The notes: generated from the sequence alone by a model not told the origin. A stretch of DNA of 32,299 nucleotides from Tepidamorphaceae bacterium (GCA_028279445.1 JANQNT010000015.1:1-32299); one strand, 5' to 3'; positions 17,962 through 27,989 are shown, numbered from the stretch's first letter. Program-made: numbers and translations.

Positions 17962-17990
17962 TTGCACGATCGCGTTTATTGCACTGCAAT
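17962..17990 (+). promoter_or_regulatory. Possible ecm promoter with ATTGCA-C-TGCAAT operator
   Basis: ATTGCACTGCAAT (17978-17990) is a perfect 6-bp inverted repeat around one base, 46 bases upstream of the ecm ATG. TTGCAC (17962-17967) lies 17 bases before TGCAAT (17985-17990), a spacing consistent with -35 and -10 boxes, though the -10 match is poor. If real, the palindrome would overlap the -10 box. The remaining sequence from 17732 to 18035 shows nothing else I can name. Confidence 0.4.
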
Positions 17991-18035
17991 AGGCGCTTGT
18001 CCCGATTTCCCCGCAGCCGACTGCAAGGACGAGCC

Positions 18036-20006
18036 ATGCGCGACCGCCCCTGGATTTTCCGCACCTATGCCGGCCACTCCACCGCGGCCGAGTCCAACGC
18101 GCTCTACCGCGCCAACCTGAAGCGCGGCCAGACCGGCCTGTCGGTCGCCTTCGATCTGCCGACGCAGACCGGCTACGACTCCGATTCAGCCCTTGCCCGC
18201 GGCGAGGTCGGCAAGGTCGGCGTGCCGATCTCCCATCTCGGTGACATGCGCGCGCTGTTCGACGGCATTCCGCTGGCCGAGATGAACACCTCGATGACGA
18301 TCAACGCCACCGCCGCGTGGCTGCTGGCGCTTTACGTCGCGGCGGCTGATGCACAGGGCGCCGACCGGGGCAGCCTCACCGGCACGACCCAGAACGACAT
18401 CATGAAGGAGTATCTGTCGCGCGGCACCTACGTGTTCCCGCCCGCTCCCTCCATGAAGCTGACCACCGACGTCATCGCCTGGACCTGCGCCAACGTTCCC
18501 AAGTGGAACCCGATGAACGTGTGCTCCTATCACCTGCAGGAGGCCGGCGCGACGCCGGTTCAGGAGCTCGCCTTCGCGCTCGCCAACGCCATCGCCATCC
18601 TCGATGCAGTGCGCGACCGCGAGGCGGTTCCCCCGGCCGATTTCCCGAAAGCCGTCGGGCGTATCTCGTTCTTCGTCAATGCCGGCATCCGCTTCGTCAC
18701 CGAGATCGCCAAGATGCGCGCCTTCGTCGATCTGTGGGATGAGATCACCCAAGCGCGTTACGGCATCGAGGATCCGAAGTTCCGTCGTTTCCGCTACGGC
18801 GTGCAGGTCAATTCGCTGGGACTGACCGAGCAGCAGCCGGAAAACAACGTCTACCGCATCCTCATCGAGATGCTGGCCGTGGTGCTGTCGAAGGACGCGC
18901 GCGCACGCGCCGTGCAGTTGCCGGCCTGGAACGAGGCGCTCGGCCTGCCCCGTCCGTGGGATCAGCAATGGTCTCTCAGGATGCAGCAGATCGTCGCCTT
19001 CGAGACCGACCTGCTCGAATACGGCGACATCTTCGAGGGCTCCACGGTGATGGGCGAGAAGGTCGAGACGCTGAAAGATGAGGCCCGCGCCGAGCTTGCC
19101 CGCATCGAGGAGATGGGCGGCGCCATCGCTGCGATCGAGAACAGCTACATGAAGCGCGCGCTGGTTGAATCCAATACCCGCCGGCTTGAGGAGATCGAGC
19201 GTGGCGAGCAGACGGTCGTCGGCGTCAACGCCTATCAGGAGACCGAGGCATCGCCGCTTTCGACCGGTGACGGCGACGCCATCCTGACGGTGCCCGAGCA
19301 TGTCGAGCGCGACCAGATCGAGGGACTGAAGGCCTGGCGCAACGCCCGCGATGCGGACGCCGTCTCCACCGCGCTTGCCGAACTGCGCTCCGCCGCCCAG
19401 GAGGATCGCAACATCATGGACGCCTCGGTTGCCTGCGCCAAGGCGGGGGTGACCACCGGCGAATGGGGCGAAACCCTGCGCGAGGTGTTCGGCCAGTACC
19501 GCGCGCCGACGGGCGTGGGGCGGGCCGCGCGCGACGACTCGCAGGGGCTCGACGAGGTTCGCACCGCCGTCGAGGCTGCCTCGCAGCGGCTGCGCCGGCG
19601 GCTCAAGATCCTGGTCGGCAAGCCGGGTCTCGACGGCCATTCGAACGGCGCGGAGCAGATCGCCGTGCGCGCCCGCGATGCCGGCATGGAAGTGGTCTAC
19701 GAGGGCATCCGCCTGACGCCTGCGGAGATCGTCAACGCCGCGCTCGAGGAGAGCGTGCACATCGTCGGCCTGTCGATCCTGTCGGGCAGCCACGTACCGC
19801 TGGTGCGCGAGATCATGGAGCGCATGCGCGGCGCGGGCCTTGAGGACATTCCCGTCGTCGTCGGCGGCATCATTCCCGCTGAGGACGAGGCAGCGCTGAA
19901 GGGCATGGGCGTGACCGCCGTCTATACGCCCAAGGACTTCCAGCTCAACGCCATCATGGCCGACATCGTGCGCATCGTGGAAAGCGGCGTCGAGCAGGCG
20001 GCTTAG
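18036..20006 (+). CDS. ecm: Ethylmalonyl-CoA mutase
   Basis: Ecm is an adenosylcobalamin-dependent mutase that converts (2R)-ethylmalonyl-CoA to (2S)-methylsuccinyl-CoA, after Ccr and before Mcd. The 656-residue protein has an N-terminal barrel domain (TGLSVAFDLPTQTGYDSD early on) and a C-terminal B12-binding domain. The B12-binding motif is D533-G-H535-S-N-G, with His535 as the cobalt ligand, followed by LSILSGSH and VVVGGIIP. Single-chain methylmalonyl-CoA mutases are usually longer (about 700+ residues). Length and the pairing with ccr favour Ecm, but methylmalonyl-CoA mutase is the alternative. The start at 18036 has AAGGA a few bases upstream. Confidence 0.88.
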   Translation: MRDRPWIFRTYAGHSTAAESNALYRANLKRGQTGLSVAFDLPTQTGYDSDSALARGEVGKVGVPISHLGDMRALFDGIPLAEMNTSMTINATAAWLLALYVAAADAQGADRGSLTGTTQNDIMKEYLSRGTYVFPPAPSMKLTTDVIAWTCANVPKWNPMNVCSYHLQEAGATPVQELAFALANAIAILDAVRDREAVPPADFPKAVGRISFFVNAGIRFVTEIAKMRAFVDLWDEITQARYGIEDPKFRRFRYGVQVNSLGLTEQQPENNVYRILIEMLAVVLSKDARARAVQLPAWNEALGLPRPWDQQWSLRMQQIVAFETDLLEYGDIFEGSTVMGEKVETLKDEARAELARIEEMGGAIAAIENSYMKRALVESNTRRLEEIERGEQTVVGVNAYQETEASPLSTGDGDAILTVPEHVERDQIEGLKAWRNARDADAVSTALAELRSAAQEDRNIMDASVACAKAGVTTGEWGETLREVFGQYRAPTGVGRAARDDSQGLDEVRTAVEAASQRLRRRLKILVGKPGLDGHSNGAEQIAVRARDAGMEVVYEGIRLTPAEIVNAALEESVHIVGLSILSGSHVPLVREIMERMRGAGLEDIPVVVGGIIPAEDEAALKGMGVTAVYTPKDFQLNAIMADIVRIVESGVEQAA

Positions 20007-20009
20007 GCT

Positions 20010-20400
20010 CTATTCCGCTCACGGCAAATCTCGCTTCGCTCGATGCCTGCGCGGGCGCGGCCTCACGGCCGGGCACGCGGTCGCGTGCCTGAGTGCCTAA
20101 AGCTCGGTGAGCGCGAGGAGAGAACCCAGGCGTCCGACCGAACGCCCGCGCGACAGCGCGCCATCGCGGAGGCGGTGAGCGATAGCGAACTCGCCATGAG
20201 CGGAATAGAACAACGCGGCCTGACCGGCCGGGCACGCGGTCGCGTGCCTCGGTGCCCCAAACTCAGTCCGTGCAGGATGATGCCGTGAGGCCCGAAAAGT
20301 GGGAACCGGTTTTCGGACAAGAGGCGCGGAGCGGCCTAGCCGCGACAGGGAGGCAAAGAAAGCCGTGCGGCCGGGAAAAATGCCGTGAGCGGAATAGAGC
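20010..20400. repeat. Dispersed intergenic mosaic repeat, copy E (compound)
   Basis: The whole gap between the convergent ecm and methyltransferase genes is repeat. The palindromic core GGCACGCGGTCGCGTGCC occurs twice (20072-20089 and 20231-20248). A GTGAGCGATAGCGAACTCGCC...GAGCGGAAT module (about 20176-20208) lies between them. The central module with GTGGGAACCGGTTTTCGGACAAG ends near 20321. Both outer edges carry the GCTCACGG/CCGTGAGC-GGAAT end, a few bases from each gene's stop codon. Nothing else is visible in this 397-bp gap. Confidence 0.82.
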
Positions 20401-20403
20401 GCC

Positions 20404-21075
20404 TCAGCCGGCCGCGGCGTTGACCCTCACCACCAGCGTGTGCACCTGCTGGCCCTTGAGCACGCGGAAGTGGCTTTCCTGGCTGTGATGCAGCACCTCG
20501 ATGCGGCCAGAGGCGGTCAACTCGTCCAGCATGCGCGCGAAGCCAGCACGTTGCCATACCTTCCAGTAAACGGTGAAGCCGAACAGACCACTGGGCTTGA
20601 TCGCCGCGAGGATGTGCGGGATCGCCTCGGACCCCACATGGCCATGGGTGAAGAGGCCAGAGGAAATCGCCGCGTCGTAGCTTGCATCGGGCAGCGGCAG
20701 CGGTTTGGTGACATCGGCGCGCACCAGATCGCGGTAGAGGCCCTTTTCCCTGGCGCGCTCCAGCATCTCCGGCGAGAAATCGATGCCGTCGATGGTATCC
20801 TGGCGCAGCGCCAACAGCGCTTTCGCCGTCAGCCCAGTGCCACAGCCGACATCCAGCACCGTTTGCTCGCCGTCGGCCATGCGCTCGGCCAGAGCGGCAG
20901 CAACGAGTTCCGGCGCCCGGTAACCCAGCCGGCGCACCAACATGCCGTCATAGGTCGTGGCCCAGTACTTGTAGAGGCCGCGGATAACGCCCTTGCCGGT
21001 CTCGCGCACCAGCTTTTCGGCCTTGGCGAGAAGGCTCTGCGGCGAGTTCTGGCTGTGGGATTGGATGCCGCTCAT
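20404..21075 (-). CDS. SAM-dependent methyltransferase, METTL27-like
   Basis: This is a class I Rossmann-fold methyltransferase of 223 residues. Motif I is VLDVGCGTG (73-81), the acidic motif II region is DGIDFSPEMLERA, and a post-motif LPLPDASYDAAISSGLFTHGHVG follows. The opening YKYWATTYDGMLVRRLGYRAPE and the SGLFTHGHV block resemble methyltransferase-like protein 27 (WBSCR27) relatives. The substrate is unknown for most members. The start at 21075 is favoured; the frame is open 36 bases further. There is no obvious operon partner: it converges on ecm and is divergent from the AEC transporter. Confidence 0.85.
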   Translation of the reverse strand: MSGIQSHSQNSPQSLLAKAEKLVRETGKGVIRGLYKYWATTYDGMLVRRLGYRAPELVAAALAERMADGEQTVLDVGCGTGLTAKALLALRQDTIDGIDFSPEMLERAREKGLYRDLVRADVTKPLPLPDASYDAAISSGLFTHGHVGSEAIPHILAAIKPSGLFGFTVYWKVWQRAGFARMLDELTASGRIEVLHHSQESHFRVLKGQQVHTLVVRVNAAAG

Positions 21076-21118
21076 GAACGTCTGATTAGCGTGATGCGGC
21101 GCACAAGGCAAACGTTTC

Positions 21119-21218
21119 CGGCGTTCTTCGCGAACAGATACGCGGCGGCAGAACCGCGGCGATCGCCAGAAATGGAAACGCCCTTCGCGCGGCCCTCAAA
21201 AGACCTCCACGAAGGGCG
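21119..21218 (-). ncRNA. Hairpin-rich leader or candidate structured RNA
   Basis: CGCCCTTCG (21179-21187) and CGAAGGGCG (21210-21218) form a perfect 9-bp stem with a 22-base loop. The 10-bp palindrome GGCGATCGCC (21158-21167) and a CGCGG/CCGCG stem lie next to it, upstream of the methyltransferase start. Such density of perfect pairing exceeds that of neighbouring gaps. I do not recognise a named RNA family, so this is only a candidate. Confidence 0.3.
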
Positions 21219-21319
21219 CCGCCTCCCTTTGTTGCCCGGCATGTTGCGCTGCGCGACTTAAGCAAGCCTCAAGGAACATGCTTTCGACGCCTTAACCTGA
21301 AGAAGGTGTGAATCGGGGG

Positions 21320-21560
21320 TTTCTTGCCGGCCGTTCGGCTTTCTTGCTCGCCGCTCGGCTTATCCGAAAACCGGTTCCCACTTTTCGGGCCTCGCGGCAT
21401 CATCCTGCACGGACTGAGTTTGAGGCACCCAGGCACGCGACTGCGTGCCCGGCCGGACAGGCCGCCCTCGCGGAGGCGGTGAGCGATAGCGAACTCGCCG
21501 TGAGCGGAATCAAGCCGAACGGCCAGCAAGAAAACAAGTTCGGCGTGAGCGGCATAAATT
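21320..21560 (+). repeat. Dispersed intergenic mosaic repeat, copy F
   Basis: Module 1 (CCGAAAACCGGTTCCC...) is followed by the core GGCACGCGACTGCGTGCC (21432-21449) and then GTGAGCGATAGCGAACTCGCC...GAGCGGAAT (about 21479-21511). A partial GGCGTGAGCGGCAT repeats at the right end. This copy lies in a divergent gap, unlike most others. With the hairpin-rich part to its left, it accounts for nearly all of the 576 bases between the methyltransferase and AEC starts. Confidence 0.8.
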
Positions 21561-21651
21561 CACGCCTGCCATGCACCGCAGCGCTCGCCAACCGGATACA
21601 AACCGCGTAACACGACGCGTCCCTCCAATACCCGCGAAGTCCGGCCACCCC

Positions 21652-22587
21652 GTGCTCACAGCCGTCGTTGAAATCGTCCTGCCGGTCTTCGGCCTCGTCG
21701 GGGTCGGGCTGGTGCTCGGCTGGATCGGGTTCTTCCCGGAAGGCACCGGGCGGGGCATGGAGAACTACCTCTATCGCTTCGCCCTGCCACTGCTGATCTT
21801 CAACGCCATGGCCAAGGTGGACTTGCCGGGCGAGCCACACTGGTCGCTGTGGGCTGCCTACTTCACCGGCATGACGGTCGCCTGGGTACTGGCGCAGGCG
21901 GGTCTGCGCGCCATGGGTCGCCAACACGTCGTATCAGTGCTCGGCGGTTTCACGGCAGCCTTCTCCAACCAGGTGCTGATCGGCATCCCGCTGGTCATCT
22001 CCGCCTTCGGCAAGGAGGGCCTCGTCCCGCAGTTCCTGATCATCGCCATCCACATGCCGCTGGCGGCACTCGCCGCGACCGTGATGATCGAAGGGGCGCA
22101 ATCAAATCTCGTCGGCGCGGCCTGGCGCAGCTTCAAGGGGCTGATCACCCATCCGATCCTGCTCGGGCTGGCCGCCGGGCTGGCCTTCAACCTGCTCGAC
22201 CTGTCGCTGCACCCGATCCCCGACCGGATGGTGGGGTGGATCGCGGAATCAGCAGTGCCCTGCGCGCTTGTTGCCATGGGGCTTGCGGTGCGGCGTACCG
22301 GCCTGGGCGAACTCTCCGGCGCCCTGCTGCTGGTCTCCGTCGCCAAGCTGCTGGTGCACCCGGCGATCGTCTTCGTGCTGGCGGTCTACGTCTTCGACCT
22401 GCCGCCGCTGTGGACCGGCGTGCTGGTGCTGACCGCCGCCTGCCCGCCCGGCCTCAACGCCTACCTGCTGGCCTTGCCGCACAAACAGGCGATCCCGCTG
22501 ACATCGGCCGGCGTAACGGTCGCCACCGGCATCGCCGTCGTCACGGTGTCCGTGTGGCTGTCGTTCCTGCTGGCGCGCATGCCCTGA
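21652..22587 (+). CDS. AEC-family transporter (auxin efflux carrier type)
   Basis: This is a 311-residue inner-membrane protein of the AEC family, with about ten hydrophobic helices in two five-helix halves. Conserved features include GFTAAFSNQVLIGIPLV in the first half and TAACPPGLNAYLLA in the second, the broken-helix regions typical of the fold. Bacterial members export malate or other organic acids; the substrate here is unknown. A GTG start at 21652 gives MLTAVVEIVLPVFGLVGVG, the expected first helix. The open frame from an upstream ATG would add 27 polar residues that look like repeat-derived sequence. A strong hairpin follows the stop. Confidence 0.85.
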   Translation: MLTAVVEIVLPVFGLVGVGLVLGWIGFFPEGTGRGMENYLYRFALPLLIFNAMAKVDLPGEPHWSLWAAYFTGMTVAWVLAQAGLRAMGRQHVVSVLGGFTAAFSNQVLIGIPLVISAFGKEGLVPQFLIIAIHMPLAALAATVMIEGAQSNLVGAAWRSFKGLITHPILLGLAAGLAFNLLDLSLHPIPDRMVGWIAESAVPCALVAMGLAVRRTGLGELSGALLLVSVAKLLVHPAIVFVLAVYVFDLPPLWTGVLVLTAACPPGLNAYLLALPHKQAIPLTSAGVTVATGIAVVTVSVWLSFLLARMP

Positions 22588-22592
22588 GGCGT

Positions 22593-22621
22593 GCCGCCAA
22601 GGTGCGGGTCGCACCTGCGGC
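22593..22621 (+). terminator. Hairpin terminator after the AEC transporter gene
   Basis: GCCGC (22593-22597) pairs with GCGGC (22617-22621), and AGGTGCG (22600-22606) with CGCACCT (22610-22616), around the loop GGT. The result is a 12-bp stem with one CA bulge, starting 5 bases past the stop codon. The following TGCCGAAGCTGTTTG is only weakly T-rich, so an intrinsic terminator is likely but not certain. Confidence 0.5.
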
Positions 22622-22749
22622 TGCCGAAGCTGTTTGAAAGTCCGGGAAAGAAGAACCACGCCTGCGCGCAGCTTTGTTCTTTTCGCATCCCAAAGGCGGG
22701 GCTGTCTGTCAAGGCGGTTGTGGTCACCGCGACGTTTTTGTGAAAATGA

Positions 22750-22761
22750 TTGCATCTGCAA
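22750..22761. promoter_or_regulatory. TTGCA-TC-TGCAA palindrome upstream of the acyl-CoA synthetase
   Basis: A perfect 5-bp inverted repeat with a 2-base spacer lies 169 bases upstream of the first gene of the liv-type operon. The half-site matches that upstream of ecm. The rest of the gap, 22622-22930, holds no gene or repeat I can recognise; an operon promoter presumably lies here. Confidence 0.35.
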
Positions 22762-22930
22762 CCTTGCTCATCCCCTTGCCGGGGCTGGCTGCTGCACAAT
22801 GTGCGGAAGTATCCGCAAAAGAACGTCAAGCGGCGTCAAGACCGCGTTTCGAACCTGAGTTCGGGCAGAAGACGGCGGGATCACGGCGCTGGAGCGCGGT
22901 GGCCTGCCGACAGGGTGGGAACGACACACG

Positions 22931-24909
22931 ATGGCAGGCGCCGTTGCGGGCTCCGGCACGCCGGAGGACACCTTCCCCAAGCTGCTGCTGCGCAACGCGC
23001 GGCGCTTTTCCGCGCGGCCGGCGATCCGCGAGAAGGACCTCGGCATCTGGCAAAGCTGGACCTGGGGCGAGGTGCTCGACGAGGTGCGCGCCTTCGCGCT
23101 TGGCCTGAAAGAGCTTGGCGTCAAGGCCGGCGACAAGATCGCCATCATCGGCCACAACCGGCCCCGCCTCTACTGGACCTTCACCGCCGTGCAGAGCCTC
23201 GGCGCCGTGCCGATCCCCGTCTATCAGGACGCGGTGGCCGAGGAGATGGCCTATGTGCTGAGCCACGCCGAAGTCGCCTTCGCGGTGGTCGAGGATCAGG
23301 AGCAGGTCGACAAGCTGATCACGCTGAACGAGGAGCTGCATGCCCTCACCCATGTGATCTACGACGATGAGCGCGGCCTGAAGAACTACGACCACGCGCA
23401 GCTTCATCCCTTCGAGGACGTGCAGGCGCTCGGCCGCAAGGCGCTGGCCGGGAACGCTTCGGCTGAGGCCGACTGGGAAGCGGCGATCGCCGCCGGCAAG
23501 GGCGAGGACGTCGCCGTCATCCTCTACACGTCCGGCACCACCGGGCGGCCGAAGGGCGTCATGCTGTCCTTCGACAACATCCTGATCAGCGCGGTCAACG
23601 CCAACGCTTTCGACCGGCTCGACGAAACCGAAGAGATCATCGCCTATCTGCCGATGGCCTGGGTCGGCGACCACATCTTCTCCTACGCCCAGGCCTATGC
23701 AGCGGGCTTCTGCGTCAACTGTCCCGAGAGTCCGGACACGGTGACCGAGGACCGCCGCGAGATCGCCCCGACCTACTTCTTCGCCCCGCCCCGGGTGTTC
23801 GAGATGCTGCTCACCCAGATCATGGTGCGCATGGAGGATGCGGGCGAGTTGAAGAAGAAGATGTTCCACCACTATCTCGGCGTGGCGCGCGATGTGGGCG
23901 AACGGCTGCTCAACGACGAGGAGGTCGGGCTGCTCGACCGCCTGCGCTATCGCCTCGGCGAGGTTCTGGTCTACGGGCCGCTCAAGAACCGCATGGGATT
24001 AAGCCGGCTAAAGGTCGGTTACACCGCCGGCGAGGCGATCGGCCCGGAGATCTTCCGCTTCTACCGGGCGCTCGGCCTCAACCTGAAGCAGCTCTACGGG
24101 CAGACCGAGGCCAGCGTCTACATCTCCATGCAGCCGGACGGCGAAATCCGCGCCGATACCGTCGGCACGCCGGCGCCCGACGTGGAGATCAGGATCGATG
24201 ACAACGGCGAGGTGCTCTACCGCTCGCCCGGCGTGTTCGTCGGCTACTTCAAGAACGACGAGGCGACGAAGGAAACCAAGACCGAAGAGGGCTGGGTTCA
24301 TACCGGCGATGCCGGTTTCTTCGACAACGAGGGGCATCTGCGCATCATCGACCGCGCCAAGGATGTGGGCAAACTCGTCGACGACACGCTGTTCGCGCCG
24401 AAATACATCGAGAACAAGCTCAAGTTCTTCCCCGACATCAAGGAGGTGGTCGCCTTCGGCCACGAACGCGACAAGGTCTGCGTCTTCATCAACATCGACC
24501 TGGAATCCGTCGGCAACTGGGCGGAACGCAACAACATCTCCTATGCCAGCTACCAGGAACTGGCTGCCCACCCACAGGTCTACGAGACCATCGAGACGCA
24601 TGTGCGCCAGGTCAACCAGGACCTGGCACAGGAGCCGCGCATGGCCGGCTCGCAGATTTCCCGCTTCCTGGTGCTGCACAAGGAACTCGACGCCGACGAC
24701 GGCGAGCTGACCCGCACCCAGAAGGTGCGCCGCAGCTTCATCGCGGAGAAGTACACAGCTCTCATCGAGGCGCTCTATGACGGCTCCACCGAGGCCGACA
24801 TCTCCACCGAGGTGACCTACGAGGACGGCCGCAAGGGCATGTTGTCGGCGACGCTCAACATCCGCGACGTGGAGCGCTTCGGCACCGCCCAGATGAAGGA
24901 GGCGGCGGA

Positions 24910-24913
<4 letters not shown>
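22931..24913 (+). CDS. Long-chain-type acyl-CoA synthetase (AMP-binding)
   Basis: This adenylate-forming ligase activates a carboxylic acid as acyl-AMP and then as acyl-CoA. The 660-residue cytosolic protein has all core motifs: the phosphate loop YTSGTTGRPKG (TSGTTG at 200-205), YGQTEAS (389-395), GWVHTGDAGFFD, and the C-terminal lysine region LTRTQKVRRSF. The hinge region reads DRAKDVGKLVDDTLFAPKYIENKLKF, as in the large FadD15-like bacterial/eukaryotic long-chain group. The acid could be a fatty or aromatic acid. Its stop overlaps the livG start by four bases (ATGA), so it is translationally coupled to the ABC importer, which suggests the imported compound is its substrate. Confidence 0.9.
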
Positions 24914-25721
<808 letters not shown>

Positions 25722-25722
<1 letters not shown>

Positions 25723-26681
25723 TGGAACTGCTCACCGGAATCTTCGTCACGCCCTTCGTGCAGATGGTCACCCTGCCGGACTTCTTCCTGCAGGTGTTGT
25801 GGGAGGGTTTCGTCGGCGGCGTGCTCTACGCGCTGATCGCGCTCGGCTTCGTGCTGATCTTCAAGGCGTCGGGCGTGTTCAACTTCGCGCAGGGCATCAT
25901 GGTGGTGTTCGCGGGGCTGACGCTGGTCGGCCTGCACGAGAACGGCGTGCCCGCCTATCTGGCGCTGATCCTGACCATCGGCGTCATGGGCCTGCTGGCG
26001 ATACTGGTGGAGCGCTTCGTCATGCGCCCGCTGGTCAACCAGGCCGACATCATCCTGCTGATGGCGACCATCGGGCTGACCATCTTCCTGATCGGGCTCG
26101 GCGAGTTCATCTTCGGCGGCGAGCCCAAGCAGATGATCACAGAAGAGCTTGGCCTGCCGACCGGCTCCACGGCGATCGAGATCGGCAGCGACGGGCTGCT
26201 GATCCTGCAACATATCGATATCGCGGCGGCCGTCATCGCCATCACCATGGTCGCGATCCTCGGCGTCTTCTTCAACAAGACACGCATCGGCCGGGCGCTG
26301 CGCGCCGTCGCCGACGATCATCAGGCCGCGCTTTCGGTCGGCATCTCGCTCAACCAGATCTGGGCCATCGTGTGGTTTGCCGCCGGCATCGTGGCGCTGG
26401 CCACCGGCATCATGTGGGGCGCGCGATCGGATGTCTCCTTCGCACTGGAGATCATCGCACTCAAGGCGCTGCCCGTGCTGATCCTCGGCGGCTTCACCTC
26501 GATCCCCGGCGCCATCGTCGGCGGGCTGATCATCGGCATCGGCGAGAAGATCGGCGAGATCTACTGGGGTCCGCTGATGGGCGGCGGCATCGAAAGCTGG
26601 CTCGCCTACATGATCGCGCTCATCTTCCTGCTGTTCAGGCCCCAGGGCCTGTTCGGCGAGAAGATCATCGAGAGGGTCTGA
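25722..26681 (+). CDS. livH: LivH-type ABC transporter permease
   Basis: This is an inner-membrane permease of 319 residues with about eight helices. It shows family landmarks GVLYALIALGFVLIFKASGVFNFAQG, RIGRALRAVADDHQAALSVGI (the coupling helix that contacts the ATPases) and LGGFTSIPGAIVGGLIIG. The ATG overlaps the livG stop by one base (TGATG, 25720-25724), so an upstream in-frame extension into livG is rejected. The 38-residue N-terminal stretch before the first conserved block is hydrophobic. It pairs with LivM. Confidence 0.95.
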
Positions 26682-26683
26682 GG

Positions 26684-26767
26684 ATGGCGCACCAGAGCCG
26701 ATTGGGCGTGATCGCGACCGACCGCATGCTTGGCGATTTCGCCGGAAACGTCAGACGCCGGAACTAG
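26684..26767 (+). CDS. 27-codon coupling mini-ORF between livH and livM
   Basis: An ATG two bases after the livH stop opens a 27-residue frame (MAHQSRLGVIATDRMLGDFA..., ending RRRN). It stops three bases before the livM ATG. livM has no convincing ribosome binding site of its own, so ribosomes finishing this frame could restart on livM. The peptide resembles nothing I know. It may be a translational bridge rather than a functional protein. Confidence 0.3.
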   Translation: MAHQSRLGVIATDRMLGDFAGNVRRRN

Positions 26768-26770
26768 GCC

Positions 26771-27853
26771 ATGTATTACCGCGAAGCCGGACAGTTCAAG
26801 ACCAGCTACAAGACCGATCAGGCGATCCTGCCGCTGCGCGAGGACCGCATCGGGCTGATGCTGTCGCTGGTCATGGCCGTGGTGGTCGTGCCGCTGGTCT
26901 CCAACGACTTCGTGCTGGCCTCGATCATGATCCCGTTCCTGATCCTGGCGCTCGCCACCATCGGGCTCAACGTGCTGACCGGTTACGCCGGACAACTGTC
27001 GCTTGGCACCGGCGCCTTCATGGGTGTCGGCGCCTATGCCTGCTACAAGCTCACCACGATCTTCCCGGACGTGAACATCATTGTCCACATCCTGGTTTCC
27101 GGCCTGTTCGCGGCCGCGGTCGGCATGATCTTCGGATTGCCCTCGCTGCGCATCAAGGGGCTTTATCTCGCGGTCACCACGCTGGCCGCGCAGTTCTTCC
27201 TCGAGTGGTGTTTCATCCGAATCCCGTGGCTCTACAACTACAACGCATCCGGCGCCATCGAAGTGCCGGAACGGCGCGGCTTCGGCGACCTGATCCTGAC
27301 CGGCCCGGCGGCCGACCCGCTGACCCGCTACTTCGTGGTGCTGGCCATCGTCATCGTCTTCACCCTGGCGGTGAAGAACCTGGTGCGCGGGCGCATCGGC
27401 CGGCAGTGGATGATGATCCGCGACATGGACATCGCCGCCGAGTTGATGGGCGTGCGTCCGCTGGTCGCCAAGCTCTCCGCCTTCGCGGTGTCGTCCTACA
27501 TCTGCGGCGTCGCCGGCGCGATGTTCGTGTTCTTCTATCTGGGTGCCGCGGAGCCGGACGCCTTCTCGATCACCCTGTCGTTCCAGATCCTGTTCATGGT
27601 CATCCTGGGCGGGCTGGGCAGCCTGCACGGCTCGTTCTTCGGCGCCGCCTTCATCTGGTGCCTGCCGATCGTGCTGCGCACCTGGCTTCCCGCCATCGGC
27701 ATCGATCTCGGCGCGGAAACGGTGTTCCATATCGCCCAGCTCGTCATCGGCGCGCTGATCATCTTCTTTCTCATCGTCGAGCCGCACGGGCTCGCCCGCC
27801 TGTGGCAGCTCGCGAAGGAGAAACTGCGGGTCTGGCCGTTCCCCTACGGCTGA
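26771..27853 (+). CDS. livM: LivM-type ABC transporter permease
   Basis: This is the second permease, 360 residues, with a polar N-terminus (MYYREAGQFKTSYKTDQ) and about eight to ten helices. Conserved blocks are TIGLNVLTGYAGQLSLGTGAFMGVGAY, SLRIKGLYLAVTTLAAQF, RIGRQWMMIRDMDIAAELMGV (coupling loop) and VILGGLGSLHGSFFGAAF. It works with LivH as the membrane pore. The start at 26771 matches the YYREAGQFK-like opening I recall from relatives in ligase-linked operons. Hairpins lie in the 136-bp gap after it, before the binding-protein gene. Confidence 0.94.
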   Translation: MYYREAGQFKTSYKTDQAILPLREDRIGLMLSLVMAVVVVPLVSNDFVLASIMIPFLILALATIGLNVLTGYAGQLSLGTGAFMGVGAYACYKLTTIFPDVNIIVHILVSGLFAAAVGMIFGLPSLRIKGLYLAVTTLAAQFFLEWCFIRIPWLYNYNASGAIEVPERRGFGDLILTGPAADPLTRYFVVLAIVIVFTLAVKNLVRGRIGRQWMMIRDMDIAAELMGVRPLVAKLSAFAVSSYICGVAGAMFVFFYLGAAEPDAFSITLSFQILFMVILGGLGSLHGSFFGAAFIWCLPIVLRTWLPAIGIDLGAETVFHIAQLVIGALIIFFLIVEPHGLARLWQLAKEKLRVWPFPYG

Positions 27854-27893
27854 GCCCGGACAACGGGCGGCCGACATGCCGCCCTCGACATCG

Positions 27894-27919
27894 CTCCGGC
27901 CTTCGGGCCCGCGCCGGAG
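27894..27919 (+). terminator. Intercistronic hairpin upstream of the binding-protein gene
   Basis: CTCCGGC (27894-27900) and GCCGGAG (27913-27919) form a 7-bp stem with a 12-base loop in the livM–binding-protein gap. No T-tract follows. It may shield the downstream binding-protein mRNA from decay or partly attenuate transcription, which would set protein ratios within the operon. Confidence 0.4.
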
Positions 27920-27989
27920 TCCGTCACGCTCAGGGCTCGAACGAGCGGCCGAACCGAAAACGGTCGGCCGCGATCTGGGAGGACGATAG

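Noticed and set aside
18186-19793. 535-codon minus-strand frame opposite ecm
   Set aside because: Antisense to a complete B12-dependent mutase with an intact cofactor motif.
18036-20006. Methylmalonyl-CoA mutase as the identity of the mutase
   Set aside because: Length (656 residues) and pairing with ccr favour ethylmalonyl-CoA mutase, though only a tree or assay would settle it.
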